DNA from: Nocardioides sp. Root1257
GTDB taxonomy: Bacteria; Actinomycetota; Actinomycetes; Propionibacteriales; Nocardioidaceae
Length of the DNA: 64,000 bases
Assembly: GCF_001425175.1 (NCBI RefSeq)
Contig: NZ_LMDV01000001.1
Location: 310,001 to 374,000, forward strand
Reading direction: 5' to 3'
Shown here: piece after piece, positions 52,373-60,962 of the stretch
Layout of the letters: every line of letters starts with the position of its first letter
Position numbering within the stretch: the first letter of the stretch is position 1
The notes under the pieces: generated by a model
What the model was told of the DNA's origin: nothing
The model's database searches: none
What the model saw: the letters and a program-made list of their open reading frames with translations, nothing else
Translations under genes and position numbers: made by a program

Positions 52373-53559
52373 GACGGCTTCCGGGCCACGACGTACAGGC
52401 GCTGCGAGGTCTCGCCGCGCGACTCGACCGGGCCGCGGCGGTACCACTCCACGTCCTCGAGGCCGGCGGTCCGCACGAGGCCGACGACCTGCTCCGGCTC
52501 GTGGTAGACGAAGTCGAGCTCGACCGGGACGTCGAACCACTCGTCGTGGTGGCGCACCTCGGTCCCGGCGTGCACCGCCACGACCAGCCAGCCCCCGGGC
52601 GCGAGCGGGCGCACCAGCGAGTCGACGGCAGCGGGAAGCTCCGCGGCTGCCAGGTGGATGAGCGAGTACCACGCCAGCACGGCCGACCAGCCGGGCGCGC
52701 TGGTCGGGCGCATCAGCCGGCGCAGGTCGCCGACCTCGTACGAGCCGTCCGGATAGCGCTCACGCGCCTGGGCGACCATGCCCGCCGAGAGGTCGATGCC
52801 GGTGGCGTCCGCTCCCGCGTCGGCGAGGTAGGCCGTGATGTGGCCCGGTCCGCAGCCGACCTCGACCACGGGTCCCCCGTCGGCGTGCGCGGCGACCCGG
52901 TCCAGCAGCCACCGTTCGAACGGCAGCCCGCTCACCTCGTTGACGAGGTGGTCGGCGTACGACGCGGCCACGGCGTCGTACGACGTGCGCACCCGGTCGT
53001 CGCGGGCCTCGGCGCCACCGACGAGCACGTCGACGGTCGGCGCGGGAGTCTCGGCGGCGGGCTCGGCACCGAGCAGGTGCATCCACCGGTTGTCCCGGTC
53101 GCCACCGCGTCGCGGCAGCTCCCGGACCAGTCCGCGCTCGGCCATCCGGCGCAGGACGTCCGCGGCGGCGTCGCGGTCGGCAAAGGCGTGCAGCCGCTCC
53201 GTGCGGCTCCGCAGCTCCCCCGGTGCCTGCGGCCCGCGCAGCAGCAGCACGGTCAGCAGCGCCCGCTCGTCGTCGGCCAGGCCGAGCACCTCGTCGAGCG
53301 TCTGGTGGTACTTCAACGTCCGGCGGCCCGTGTCGGACCACACGATGCGCAGCAGCCCCCGGTCCTTGAGCCGCCGACCGGCCTGCTCGACGGTGTGCTC
53401 GTCGTAGTCGGTCACGGGGTCGCGGCTGTTGCTCTGGTTGCAGGCGGTGCGGAGCGCGTTGAGCGACAGCGGGTACGACGCGGGCACGGTCACCTGCTTC
53501 TCGAGCAGGCTGCCGAGCACGCGCTGCTCCTCCGCGTCCAGGACGGGCAGGTCGGGCAT
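52369..53559 (-). CDS. DUF480 (YceH-like) - SAM methyltransferase fusion
   Basis: A 396-residue protein. Residues 1-165 are the two winged helices of DUF480/YceH (LDAEEQRVLGSLLEKQVTVPASYPLSLNALRTACNQSNSRDPV; LLLRGPQAPGELRSRTERLH). Residues about 195-396 are a class I methyltransferase (VVEVGCGPGHITAYLADAGADATGIDLSAGMVAQARERYP). YceH alone is common; fusion to a methyltransferase suggests a DNA- or RNA-binding enzyme, or a sensor. A TAGGGT element is seven bases before the ATG at 53559. It is coupled to the glutaredoxin-like gene. Confidence 0.83.
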   Translation of the reverse strand: MPDLPVLDAEEQRVLGSLLEKQVTVPASYPLSLNALRTACNQSNSRDPVTDYDEHTVEQAGRRLKDRGLLRIVWSDTGRRTLKYHQTLDEVLGLADDERALLTVLLLRGPQAPGELRSRTERLHAFADRDAAADVLRRMAERGLVRELPRRGGDRDNRWMHLLGAEPAAETPAPTVDVLVGGAEARDDRVRTSYDAVAASYADHLVNEVSGLPFERWLLDRVAAHADGGPVVEVGCGPGHITAYLADAGADATGIDLSAGMVAQARERYPDGSYEVGDLRRLMRPTSAPGWSAVLAWYSLIHLAAAELPAAVDSLVRPLAPGGWLVVAVHAGTEVRHHDEWFDVPVELDFVYHEPEQVVGLVRTAGLEDVEWYRRGPVESRGETSQRLYVVARKPS

Positions 53560-53566
53560 GGGTCCG

Positions 53567-53572
53567 ACCCTA
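53567..53572 (-). promoter_or_regulatory. -10 element of the DUF480-methyltransferase gene
   Basis: Minus-strand TAGGGT is seven bases before the ATG at 53559, with no ribosome binding site between. Confidence 0.45.
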
Positions 53573-53605
53573 CTGACCTCTCGGACCGTCCCCCACACTG
53601 TCTCT

Positions 53606-56107
53606 GTGCCTGACGACCCGATCCAGCGACTGCTCGCGGATCCCCCGTCGCTCCCGGTCCGCGACGGCCTCGGTGACATCGTGGCGGCGCTGCGTGCCGC
53701 CGGCACCGCGGTCGTGCAGGCACCTCCCGGCACCGGCAAGACGACGCTGGTCCCGCCCGCGGTCGCGGCCCTGGTCGACGGGACGGTCGTCGTCACCCAG
53801 CCGCGGCGGATCGCCGTGCGCGCGGCCGCTCGGCGACTGGCCGGGCTGCTCGGCGAGCCCGTGGGCGAGACGGTCGGCTACTCGGTCCGCGGGGACCGGC
53901 AGGTCGGGCCCCGCACCCGGATCGAGTTCGTCACCACCGGCGTCCTGCTCCGTCGGCTGCAGCGTGACGCCGACCTGCCTGGCGTCTCCGCCGTGGTGCT
54001 CGACGAGGTCCACGAGCGGCAGCTCGACTCCGACCTGACCCTGGCCATGCTCGTCGAGGTGCGCGCCCACCTGCGCCCCGACCTGCACCTGGTCGCGATG
54101 TCGGCCACGGTCGAGGCCGAGCGCACGGCGGCACTGCTGGGTGGCGCCCCGGTCGTCGCGGTCCCCGGCTCGCTCCATCCGGTCGTCGAGGTCTGGTGCC
54201 CGCTCCCGCCCGGCGTACGCCGCGCCGACGACCGCGGCCCGACACGGCAGTTCCTCGACCACGTCGCTGCCTGTGTACGTCGGGCACTGGCCGAGCAGCC
54301 GGGCGACGTGCTGGCGTTCCTGCCCGGCGTCGCGGAGGTCTCCGGCGTCGCGGCACGGCTCGCCGGGATCGATGCCGACGTACGTCCCCTGCACGGGCGG
54401 CTGCCCCACCGCGAGCAGGACCTGGCGCTGACGCCGGGCGACCGGCGCCGGGTCGTGGTCTCGACGGCCGTCGCCGAGTCCTCCCTCACGGTCCCGGGCG
54501 TGCGCGCCGTCGTGGATGCCGGGCTGTCCCGCCAGCCGCGCACGGACCACCGGCGCGGGCTCGCCGGCCTGGTCACCGTGGGTGTCAGCCGGGCGGCGGC
54601 CGAGCAGCGGGCGGGCCGCGCGGGCCGCGAGGCTCCGGGCGCCGCCTACCGGTGCTGGTCGCAGGCGGAGCACGCCCACCTCTCCGCGCACCCCGAGCCC
54701 GAGATCGCCACGGCCGACCTGACGTCGTTCGCCCTGGAGATCGCGACCTGGGGCAGTCCCGACCCCGCCGGGCTCGCCCTGCTGGACCAGCCCCCGGCGG
54801 CCGCGATGGACGCCGCACGCACCACCCTCGCGGGGCTCGGCGCGCTGGCCGACGACGGCTCGGTCACCGAGCGCGGCCGCGAGATCGCGCGGATCGGCAC
54901 CGACCCGCGCCTGGCCAGGGCGCTGCTCGACGGCGCCGAGGCCGTCGGCTCCCGGCGGGCCGCGGAGGTGGTCGCACTCCTCTCCGAGGACGTCCGCGCT
55001 CCGGGCTCCGACCTCGTCGCCGCGCTGCGCGCCCTGAGGCGTGGCGGGCCGGAGAAGGCCGCGTGGACCGCTGCGACCAAGCGCCTCGAGGCGACGCTGC
55101 GCGGCTCCCGACGTCCCGTCGACGGCGGGGCCGACCTCTCCGACGACGTCGCCGTGGGCCTCGTGGTCGCACTCGCGCACCCGGGCCGGATCGCTCGGCT
55201 GCGGCCCGGTGGCACGTCGTACCTGATGACCTCGGGTACCGGCGCTGTCGTCCCCGCCGGGTCGGGCCTCGCCGGGGTGCCGTGGCTTGCGGTCGCGGAC
55301 GCGGACCGACGACCGGGCGCTCGCGACGCCACGATCCGCTCAGCGGCTCCGTTGTCGGAGGACCTCGCCCTGGAGGCCGCGTCGGCCTGGTGGCAGGAGG
55401 CCGAGCAGGTCGAGTGGTCGGGAGACCGCGTGGCGGCGCGCCGCACCGTCTCCCTCGGCGCGATCGAGCTGTCGTCGGCGACGATCGCCGACCCGTCGCC
55501 CGCCCTGGTGGCGACGGCGGTCCGGGAGGGGCTGCGGCAGCAGGGACTCGCCGCCCTCCCCTGGTCCGAGGCCGCGTCCGCGCTCCGCGAGCGGCTGGCC
55601 TTCCTGCACCGCGCGTTGGGTGCGCCGTGGCCGGACGTCTCCGACGACGCCCTGCTCGCGGACCTCGAGGCCTGGCTCGGCCCGGAGCTCGCCCGGATCC
55701 GGGGCACCCGCGACCTGCGACGGATCGACGTGCTCGCCGCCCTGCGCCGGCTGCTGCCCTGGCCCGAGGCCGGGCGGCTCGACGACCTCGCCCCCGAGCG
55801 CGTGCGGGTGCCCAGTGGGTCCAGCGTCCGGGTCGACTACGCGGGCGACCAGCCCGTGCTCGCCGTACGCCTCCAGGAGGTGTTCGGCTGGACCGCGGCA
55901 CCCCTGCTCGCCGACGGTCGGGTGCCGCTGCTCCTCCACCTGCTCTCCCCCGCGCGCCGCCCGGCCGCGGTCACCGCCGACCTGACGTCGTTCTGGACGA
56001 GCGGCTACCCCCAGGTGCGCGCCGAGCTGCGCGGGCGCTACCCCAAGCACGCCTGGCCGGAGGACCCGACGACGGCGCCGCCGATCCGCGGCGTACGGCG
56101 ACGCTAG
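53606..56107 (+). CDS. hrpB: ATP-dependent helicase HrpB
   Basis: An 833-residue DEAH/RHA-type helicase. VVQAPPGTGKTTLVPP is Walker A, VVLDEVHERQLDSDL the DEVH box, MSATVEAERTAALL the SAT motif and EQRAGRAGREAPGAAYR motif VI. The long C-terminal region ending LTSFWTSGYPQVRAELRGRYPKHAWPEDPTTAPP is the HrpB_C signature. The physiological role of HrpB is poorly defined. CACACT six bases before the GTG at 53606 may be a weak -10. Its stop shares a CTAG with the convergent sigma factor gene. Confidence 0.92.
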   Translation: MPDDPIQRLLADPPSLPVRDGLGDIVAALRAAGTAVVQAPPGTGKTTLVPPAVAALVDGTVVVTQPRRIAVRAAARRLAGLLGEPVGETVGYSVRGDRQVGPRTRIEFVTTGVLLRRLQRDADLPGVSAVVLDEVHERQLDSDLTLAMLVEVRAHLRPDLHLVAMSATVEAERTAALLGGAPVVAVPGSLHPVVEVWCPLPPGVRRADDRGPTRQFLDHVAACVRRALAEQPGDVLAFLPGVAEVSGVAARLAGIDADVRPLHGRLPHREQDLALTPGDRRRVVVSTAVAESSLTVPGVRAVVDAGLSRQPRTDHRRGLAGLVTVGVSRAAAEQRAGRAGREAPGAAYRCWSQAEHAHLSAHPEPEIATADLTSFALEIATWGSPDPAGLALLDQPPAAAMDAARTTLAGLGALADDGSVTERGREIARIGTDPRLARALLDGAEAVGSRRAAEVVALLSEDVRAPGSDLVAALRALRRGGPEKAAWTAATKRLEATLRGSRRPVDGGADLSDDVAVGLVVALAHPGRIARLRPGGTSYLMTSGTGAVVPAGSGLAGVPWLAVADADRRPGARDATIRSAAPLSEDLALEAASAWWQEAEQVEWSGDRVAARRTVSLGAIELSSATIADPSPALVATAVREGLRQQGLAALPWSEAASALRERLAFLHRALGAPWPDVSDDALLADLEAWLGPELARIRGTRDLRRIDVLAALRRLLPWPEAGRLDDLAPERVRVPSGSSVRVDYAGDQPVLAVRLQEVFGWTAAPLLADGRVPLLLHLLSPARRPAAVTADLTSFWTSGYPQVRAELRGRYPKHAWPEDPTTAPPIRGVRRR

Positions 56108-57084
56108 CGCGGGCCTCCCGACATCAGCGACGGGTCGAGGAAGGCGTCGAAGCCGACGATCAGGCCGTCGTCGGTGAACGACAGGATCGAGACGCTGTGG
56201 GCCAGGAACGCCCCCACCTCCTCGTCCCAGACGTACTTCTCGACCGCGGGCTGACCGTTGGCCGTCGTGGCCCGGCACGACCACCGTCGCCCGGGGCGCA
56301 GCGGCGCACTGGCGATGAACTCGGTCACCGCGCTGCGGCCCGCGAACCACTCGCCGAAGGGCGGCATCGACATGACGACGTCGTCGGCCAGCAGCGCCAC
56401 GACCGCGTCGACGTCGGCGCGCTCCCAGGCGGCCACGAAGGCGGCGACCGCGGCCTGGACCCGGTCGTCGCCGAGGTCGCGCAGCACGCGCTGCTGGCTG
56501 CGGTCGGGCAACCGGTCGCTCATCGTCGACCGGGCCCGTTGCAGTGCGCTGTTGACGGCCGCCGTCGACGTCTCGAGCGAGCCGGCGACCTCGGCCGCGG
56601 GCATCGCGAGCACGTCGCGCATCACCAGGACCGCGCGCTGGAGGGGCGGCAGCTGCTGCAGGGCAGCGACGAAGGCCAGCTCGACCGACTCCTTCTGCTC
56701 GTAGACGGCGTCGGTCGGCGACGACTCCCAGGTGAGCCCGGCCCCGGGGAGCGGCCCGAGCCACACGGTCTCGGTGAGAGGCGGGGAGATCCCCAACGCC
56801 GGGTCGCCCGCCGGCGACAGGTCGACGGGTCGGAACCGGCGGCCCCGCCGCTCGATCTCCCGCAGGCACACGTTGGTCGCGATCGTCACCAGCCAGGTGT
56901 TGAGCGCGCTGCGACCCTCGAACCGGTCGATGCTGCGCCAGGCGCGGACCAGGGTCTCCTGCACGGCGTCCTCCGCGTCGTGCGCCGACGCGAGCATCCG
57001 GTAGCAGTGCAGCAGCAGGCCGGAGCGCAGCGGTGCGACGAGGGCGTCGAACGTCGCGGGGTCGCTCGCCCTGATCTCGGTCAC
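56104..57084 (-). CDS. ECF sigma factor with SnoaL-like C-terminal domain (SigG/SigJ type)
   Basis: A 326-residue sigma-70 family protein. Region 2 is about 10-80 (CYRMLASAHDAEDAVQETLVRAWRSIDRF), region 4 about 130-190 (LPPLQRAVLVMRDVLAMPAAEVAGSLETSTAAVNSALQRAR), then an NTF2/SnoaL-like domain (AFVAAWERADVDAVVALLADDVVMSMPP). Such fused ECF groups usually lack an anti-sigma factor and are controlled by the C-terminal domain. The GTG at 57084 overlaps the upstream small gene stop. Co-transcription with an antibiotic monooxygenase-like protein and an MFS exporter suggests a stress or export response. Confidence 0.85.
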   Translation of the reverse strand: MTEIRASDPATFDALVAPLRSGLLLHCYRMLASAHDAEDAVQETLVRAWRSIDRFEGRSALNTWLVTIATNVCLREIERRGRRFRPVDLSPAGDPALGISPPLTETVWLGPLPGAGLTWESSPTDAVYEQKESVELAFVAALQQLPPLQRAVLVMRDVLAMPAAEVAGSLETSTAAVNSALQRARSTMSDRLPDRSQQRVLRDLGDDRVQAAVAAFVAAWERADVDAVVALLADDVVMSMPPFGEWFAGRSAVTEFIASAPLRPGRRWSCRATTANGQPAVEKYVWDEEVGAFLAHSVSILSFTDDGLIVGFDAFLDPSLMSGGPR

Positions 57085-57377
57085 GACGTCCTCCCGTCGT
57101 AGGCGCCCACGACGTGCGCGGCGCTCTGGACAGGAGGATCCTCGCACCGCTCGCCGACGGTCCAGGCGAAGCGCTGGAACGCCGGGAGCTCCCGCAGCAC
57201 GGTGCTGTCGCCGTCGACCTGGTGCACGAACGTCACACCGTCGTCCAGCACGGCCGACTGGTAGGCGAACCCGTCGGGACGGATCTCGGCCAGCTCGGCG
57301 AAGACCGCCCGCACCAGGCGCAGGTTCTCCTCGGCGCACTCCGGCCGCACCCGGTACCGGACCACGACCCGGCTCAC
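57081..57377 (-). CDS. ABM-like (dimeric alpha-beta barrel) small protein
   Basis: A 98-residue protein with a ferredoxin-like alpha-beta pattern (VVVRYRVRPECAEENLRLVRAVFAELAEIRPDGFAYQSAVLDDGVTFVHQV) matching the antibiotic biosynthesis monooxygenase / stress-responsive dimeric barrel group. No cofactor motif. It overlaps both neighbours by GTGA junctions, so it is part of one operon: MFS exporter, this gene, sigma factor. Confidence 0.7.
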   Translation of the reverse strand: MSRVVVRYRVRPECAEENLRLVRAVFAELAEIRPDGFAYQSAVLDDGVTFVHQVDGDSTVLRELPAFQRFAWTVGERCEDPPVQSAAHVVGAYDGRTS

Positions 57378-58771
57378 GACGCCACCGCCACGGCCGGGAC
57401 GACGACGCGTCGTCGCGCGGGCAGCGCCAGCCCGACGAGGGCACCGGCCGCCGAGAGCCCGGCGGCGGTGACCAGCGCCGGCACGAACCCGTCGACGAAC
57501 TGCTGCGGCGAGGCGTAGCCGCCGTACGCACCGAAGACGGCCACGGTGAGCGAGACGCCGAAGACGCCCCCGAGCTCGCGCATCGTGCTGTTGATCCCGG
57601 ATGCCGTCCCGACGTCGCGGTCCTCGACCGCGGCGACCACGGCGCTCTGGCCGCAGGGCACCGCCAGCGAGACGCCGATGCCTCCGACGACGAACGGCCC
57701 GAGCGCGTCGAGGTAGTCCCCGCCCGCCGTGACCGTGCCCGCGAACCACAGCATCGCGAGCGCCTGGATGCTGAGGCCGGTGACGAGCAGCGGGCGCTCC
57801 CCGATCCGGTCGGCGAGCGCGCCGGCGGCCGGGGCGACGACGATGAAGGTGCCGGTCCACGCCATCAGCCGCAGACCCGCCTCGAGCGCGCTGTCGCCGA
57901 AGCCGAACTGGAGCAGCTGGCCGTAGAAGAAGACGGCCGAGAACAGGGACGCCAGGGTGAGGAACGCGGCGACGTTGCCGGCGACGAAGCCGCGCCGGGC
58001 CAGGAGCGCTGCCGGGACCAGCGGCCGCGGCGCGCGACGCTCCCAGAGCACGAACGACCCGAGCAGACCCAGACCGACTGCGATCATCGTGACGACCTCC
58101 GGGGCTCCCCAGCCCTCGCCGGCGCTGCGGACCATGGCCCACACGAGCGCGAAGCAGCCCGCGCCGAGCAGGGTGACACCGGGTACGTCGAGGGTGCTGT
58201 CGGGGACCCGGACCTCCGGCACGTAGCGGAGCGCGAGCGGCGCCGCGAGCAACCCGATGGGCACGTTGACCCAGAAGATCCACTGCCAGTCGAGGCCGCC
58301 GAGTACCAGCCCGCCGAGCAGCGGGCCGCAGGCGACGGCGATGCCGGTCACGGCGCTGTAGAGGCCGACCGCCTCGCCGCGCCGCTCGGCCGGGAAGGCG
58401 CCCGTCAGCAGCGCCAGCCCGAGGGTGAGGACCAGCGCACCACCGGCGCCCTGCACTGCGCGCATGGCGATGAGCAGCTCGGGGCCGGTCGAGAGCGCGC
58501 ACCCGATCGAGGCCAGCGCGAACAGCGCGATGCCGAGGGCGTAGCAGCGGGCCCGACCGAATCGGTCGCCGATGACGGCGGCCGGCACGAGAAGCACCGC
58601 GAGGCTGAGGTTGTAGGCGTTGACCGTCCACTCGAGCTCGGTCAACGAGGCGCCGAGGTCACCTCGGATCGTCGGGATCGCCGTGGAGACCACCAGCGTG
58701 TCGATGGCGGCCATGAAGGAGCCGAGGGAGGTGAGCACGATGACCCACCGACGGTGTCGAGCGTCGAGCAT
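57374..58771 (-). CDS. MFS transporter, DHA2/EmrB-like, 14 TM
   Basis: A 465-residue drug/proton antiporter-type exporter. IDTLVVSTAIPTIRGDLGASLTELEWTVNAYNL is the DHA2 signature of TM1-TM2, GDRFGRARCYALG the loop 2-3 motif, and RAVQGAGGALVLTLGLAL motif C. Fourteen membrane segments fit the length. Transcription runs into the ABM and sigma genes. Its own promoter region, up to the TetR stop, is only 68 bases. Confidence 0.85.
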   Translation of the reverse strand: MLDARHRRWVIVLTSLGSFMAAIDTLVVSTAIPTIRGDLGASLTELEWTVNAYNLSLAVLLVPAAVIGDRFGRARCYALGIALFALASIGCALSTGPELLIAMRAVQGAGGALVLTLGLALLTGAFPAERRGEAVGLYSAVTGIAVACGPLLGGLVLGGLDWQWIFWVNVPIGLLAAPLALRYVPEVRVPDSTLDVPGVTLLGAGCFALVWAMVRSAGEGWGAPEVVTMIAVGLGLLGSFVLWERRAPRPLVPAALLARRGFVAGNVAAFLTLASLFSAVFFYGQLLQFGFGDSALEAGLRLMAWTGTFIVVAPAAGALADRIGERPLLVTGLSIQALAMLWFAGTVTAGGDYLDALGPFVVGGIGVSLAVPCGQSAVVAAVEDRDVGTASGINSTMRELGGVFGVSLTVAVFGAYGGYASPQQFVDGFVPALVTAAGLSAAGALVGLALPARRRVVVPAVAVAS

Positions 58772-58831
58772 GAGTCCTCCAGGAGAGTGGCAGCACGTGT
58801 TGCTGCCTCGTCTCCTGTGATCCGGGGGTCA

Positions 58832-58859
58832 GCCCGAACTCATCGGCCCGAACTCATCG
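58832..58859. repeat. 14-bp tandem duplication at the tetR stop
   Basis: GCCCGAACTCATCG occurs twice without spacing (58832-58845 and 58846-58859). The first copy contains the tetR stop codon and the second encodes its last residues, so the duplication has probably altered the protein's end. Confidence 0.6.
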
Positions 58860-59451
58860 GCCCGGTCGCCAGCGGCAGGAAGACCTCGTCGACGATCGAG
58901 ACGAGGACGTCGTCGGGCACAGGGCCGAGCCGCATCATCGCCTCGTGGCGGAAGAGGTCGGAGACGACGCTCGTCACGCGCGGGGTGAGCCGGTCCCGCT
59001 CGACCTCACCGCGCTCGACCGCCCGGTCGAAGATCAGGTCCAGCGACGTCGGGCCGTCGTCCAGGACCAGGCGCCTCAGCTGGTACGGCGTCGTGCCGGT
59101 CTCCTGGTAGTAGCCGCCGAGGTAGACGACGAAGAGGCCCATCAGCCCGACGCGCTTGTCGTTGGTGTCGCGCAGCAGCGCGAGGAGGTCCTCTCGCAGG
59201 CTGCCGGTGTCGGGCGGCTCGATCCGGTTGCGGTCGCTGATGAACACGACCGTCGCCTCGGCCAGCTCCCGCTTGGTCGCCCAGCGCCGGTAGACGACCG
59301 TCCTGCTGGTCCCCGCGCGCTGCGCGACGGCATCGATGGTGAGGGCGCCGTACCCGACCTCGGCGAGCTCCTCCCAGGTCGCCTGGAGGAGGGCGTCCTC
59401 CAGCTCGGCGCCGCGACGGCGGCGTGCGGGCGTCTCGCTCTCAAGATCCAC
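58840..59451 (-). CDS. TetR/AcrR family repressor
   Basis: A 203-residue regulator with an HTH at about 15-65 (ATWEELAEVGYGALTIDAVAQRAGTSRTVVYRRWATKRELAEA) and a C-terminal TetR_C_16-like ligand domain (LDLIFDRAVERGEVERDRL). It diverges from the MFS exporter at 59523, its likely target, and lies between two MFS genes. The GTG at 59451 is six bases after minus-strand TAAGAT. The C-terminus coincides with a tandem duplication. Confidence 0.85.
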   Translation of the reverse strand: MDLESETPARRRRGAELEDALLQATWEELAEVGYGALTIDAVAQRAGTSRTVVYRRWATKRELAEATVVFISDRNRIEPPDTGSLREDLLALLRDTNDKRVGLMGLFVVYLGGYYQETGTTPYQLRRLVLDDGPTSLDLIFDRAVERGEVERDRLTPRVTSVVSDLFRHEAMMRLGPVPDDVLVSIVDEVFLPLATGPMSSGR

Positions 59452-59522
59452 TTGCGTATCTTATCGCGCGGATCTACGCTGGCGCCACAAGAGACACCCG
59501 CGTATCTAATAATCGGAGCACC
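59452..59522. promoter_or_regulatory. Divergent tetR/MFS promoter region with GCGTATCTNA repeats
   Basis: GCGTATCTTA (59454-59463) recurs as GCGTATCTAA (59500-59509), and GGATCTACGC (59470-59479) is a degenerate inverted copy of the first. These are candidate TetR half-sites. The first covers the tetR -10 (minus-strand TAAGAT, 59458-59463); the second covers AT-rich TATCTAATAAT just upstream of GGAG and the MFS ATG. Confidence 0.55.
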
Positions 59523-60962
59523 ATGACCCAGCAGACGTCCGTCGCGCCGACCGGCACCGCGCTCGACCCCCAGCTCAAGCGGATCGCCGCGGCCGTGATC
59601 ACCGGAGCCGTCGCCGTCATCCTCGACACCACCATCGTGAGCGTCGCGATCCACGAGCTCGGCAGCGCGCTCGACGCCTCCGTCAGCACGATCCAGTGGG
59701 TGAGCACGGCGTACCTGCTCGCGATGTTCGTCGCGATCCCGATCTCCGGGTGGGCGCAGAGCCGGCTCGGCGCCAAGCGCCTGTGGCTGGTCGCGCTGAC
59801 GCTCTTCCTGCTGGGCTCCGTGCTGTGCGCGTTCGCCTGGAACGTCGAGAGCCTGATCGCGTTCCGCGTCGTCCAGGGCCTCGGCGGCGGCGTGATGATG
59901 CCGCTGATGACGACGATCCTGATGCAGGCGGCGCACGGCCAGAACGTCGGCCGCCTGATGGCCGCGGTCAGCCTGCCGGCGGCGCTCGGCCCGATCCTCG
60001 GCCCGGTCATCGGCGGCCTGATCCTCAACTACCTCTCGTGGGAGTGGCTCTTCCTCGTCAACGTCCCGCTCTGCATCGTCGGGTTCGTCCTGGCGGTCCG
60101 CCTGCTGCCGGCGGACCGCGACACGGTCCGCCCGGTGCGCCTCGACACCGTCGGGATGCTGCTGATCTCCCCCGGCGTCGTCGGCGTCATCTACGGTCTC
60201 TCGAACGTCGGCGGCGAGGGCGGCTTCGGGCGCTCGGACGTGCTGGGGCCCCTGCTTGCCGGCCTCGTCCTGCTCGGGGCGTTCGCCGTCTGGTCCGTGC
60301 GGGCCGGCGACCGCGCCCTCGTCGACGTACGCCTCTTCCGGCACCGGGCACTGACGTCGTCGACGGTGCTGCTGTTCCTCGCGGGCCTCGGCCTCTACGG
60401 CTCGATGCTGCTCCTGCCGCTCTACTGGCAGGAGGTCCGCGGCGAGGACGCGCTCGGCGCCGGGCTGTTCCTGATCGCCCAGGGCGTCGGCGCGCTCGCC
60501 TCGCGGACCCTCGCCGGTCGCCTCACCGACTCCCTCGGCGGTCGCTGGGTCGCCGTGGGCGGCTTCGCGGTGCTCGCGCTGGCGACCGTGCCCTTCGCCT
60601 TCGTCACCCCGACCACGAGCGAGACGTTCCTGATGGGCGCTCTCTTCATTCGCGGGCTCGGCTTCGGCGCCGTCACCATCCCCCTGATGACGGGCGCGTA
60701 CGTCGGTCTGGAGCGGGACGAGATCCCGCACGCCAGCATCATCACGCGGGTCGCGATGCAGCTCGGCGGCTCGTTCGGCGTGGCCGTGCTCGCGGTCATC
60801 CTGACCAGCAGCGCGTCGGGTGCCACCGACCTCGCCGGCGTCGCGGACGCGTTCGACATCGCCTTCTGGTGGGCGATCGGCTTCACGGTCCTGGCGGTCG
60901 GGCTGTCGTTCCTGCTGCCCGGTCGGCCGAAGCCGGTCCTCAGTGACCCGCGAGCCAGGTGA
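59523..60962 (+). CDS. MFS transporter, DHA2/EmrB-like
   Basis: A 479-residue exporter with LDTTIVSVAIHELGSALDASVSTIQWVSTAYLLAM (DHA2 TM1-TM2), GWAQSRLGAKRLWLV, RVVQGLGGGVMMPLMTTIL (motif C) and 14 probable membrane segments. It is likely repressed by the divergent TetR, as in many drug-efflux pairs. GGAG precedes the ATG at 59523. Its 3' end overlaps the convergent 2'-5' RNA ligase gene by 23 bases. Confidence 0.87.
   Translation: MTQQTSVAPTGTALDPQLKRIAAAVITGAVAVILDTTIVSVAIHELGSALDASVSTIQWVSTAYLLAMFVAIPISGWAQSRLGAKRLWLVALTLFLLGSVLCAFAWNVESLIAFRVVQGLGGGVMMPLMTTILMQAAHGQNVGRLMAAVSLPAALGPILGPVIGGLILNYLSWEWLFLVNVPLCIVGFVLAVRLLPADRDTVRPVRLDTVGMLLISPGVVGVIYGLSNVGGEGGFGRSDVLGPLLAGLVLLGAFAVWSVRAGDRALVDVRLFRHRALTSSTVLLFLAGLGLYGSMLLLPLYWQEVRGEDALGAGLFLIAQGVGALASRTLAGRLTDSLGGRWVAVGGFAVLALATVPFAFVTPTTSETFLMGALFIRGLGFGAVTIPLMTGAYVGLERDEIPHASIITRVAMQLGGSFGVAVLAVILTSSASGATDLAGVADAFDIAFWWAIGFTVLAVGLSFLLPGRPKPVLSDPRAR

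Noticed and set aside
54196..57102. A 968-codon plus-strand open frame in another phase of hrpB and antisense to the sigma factor
   Set aside because: Arg/Pro/Gly-rich shadow translation without motifs; hrpB in the correct phase shows all helicase motifs.
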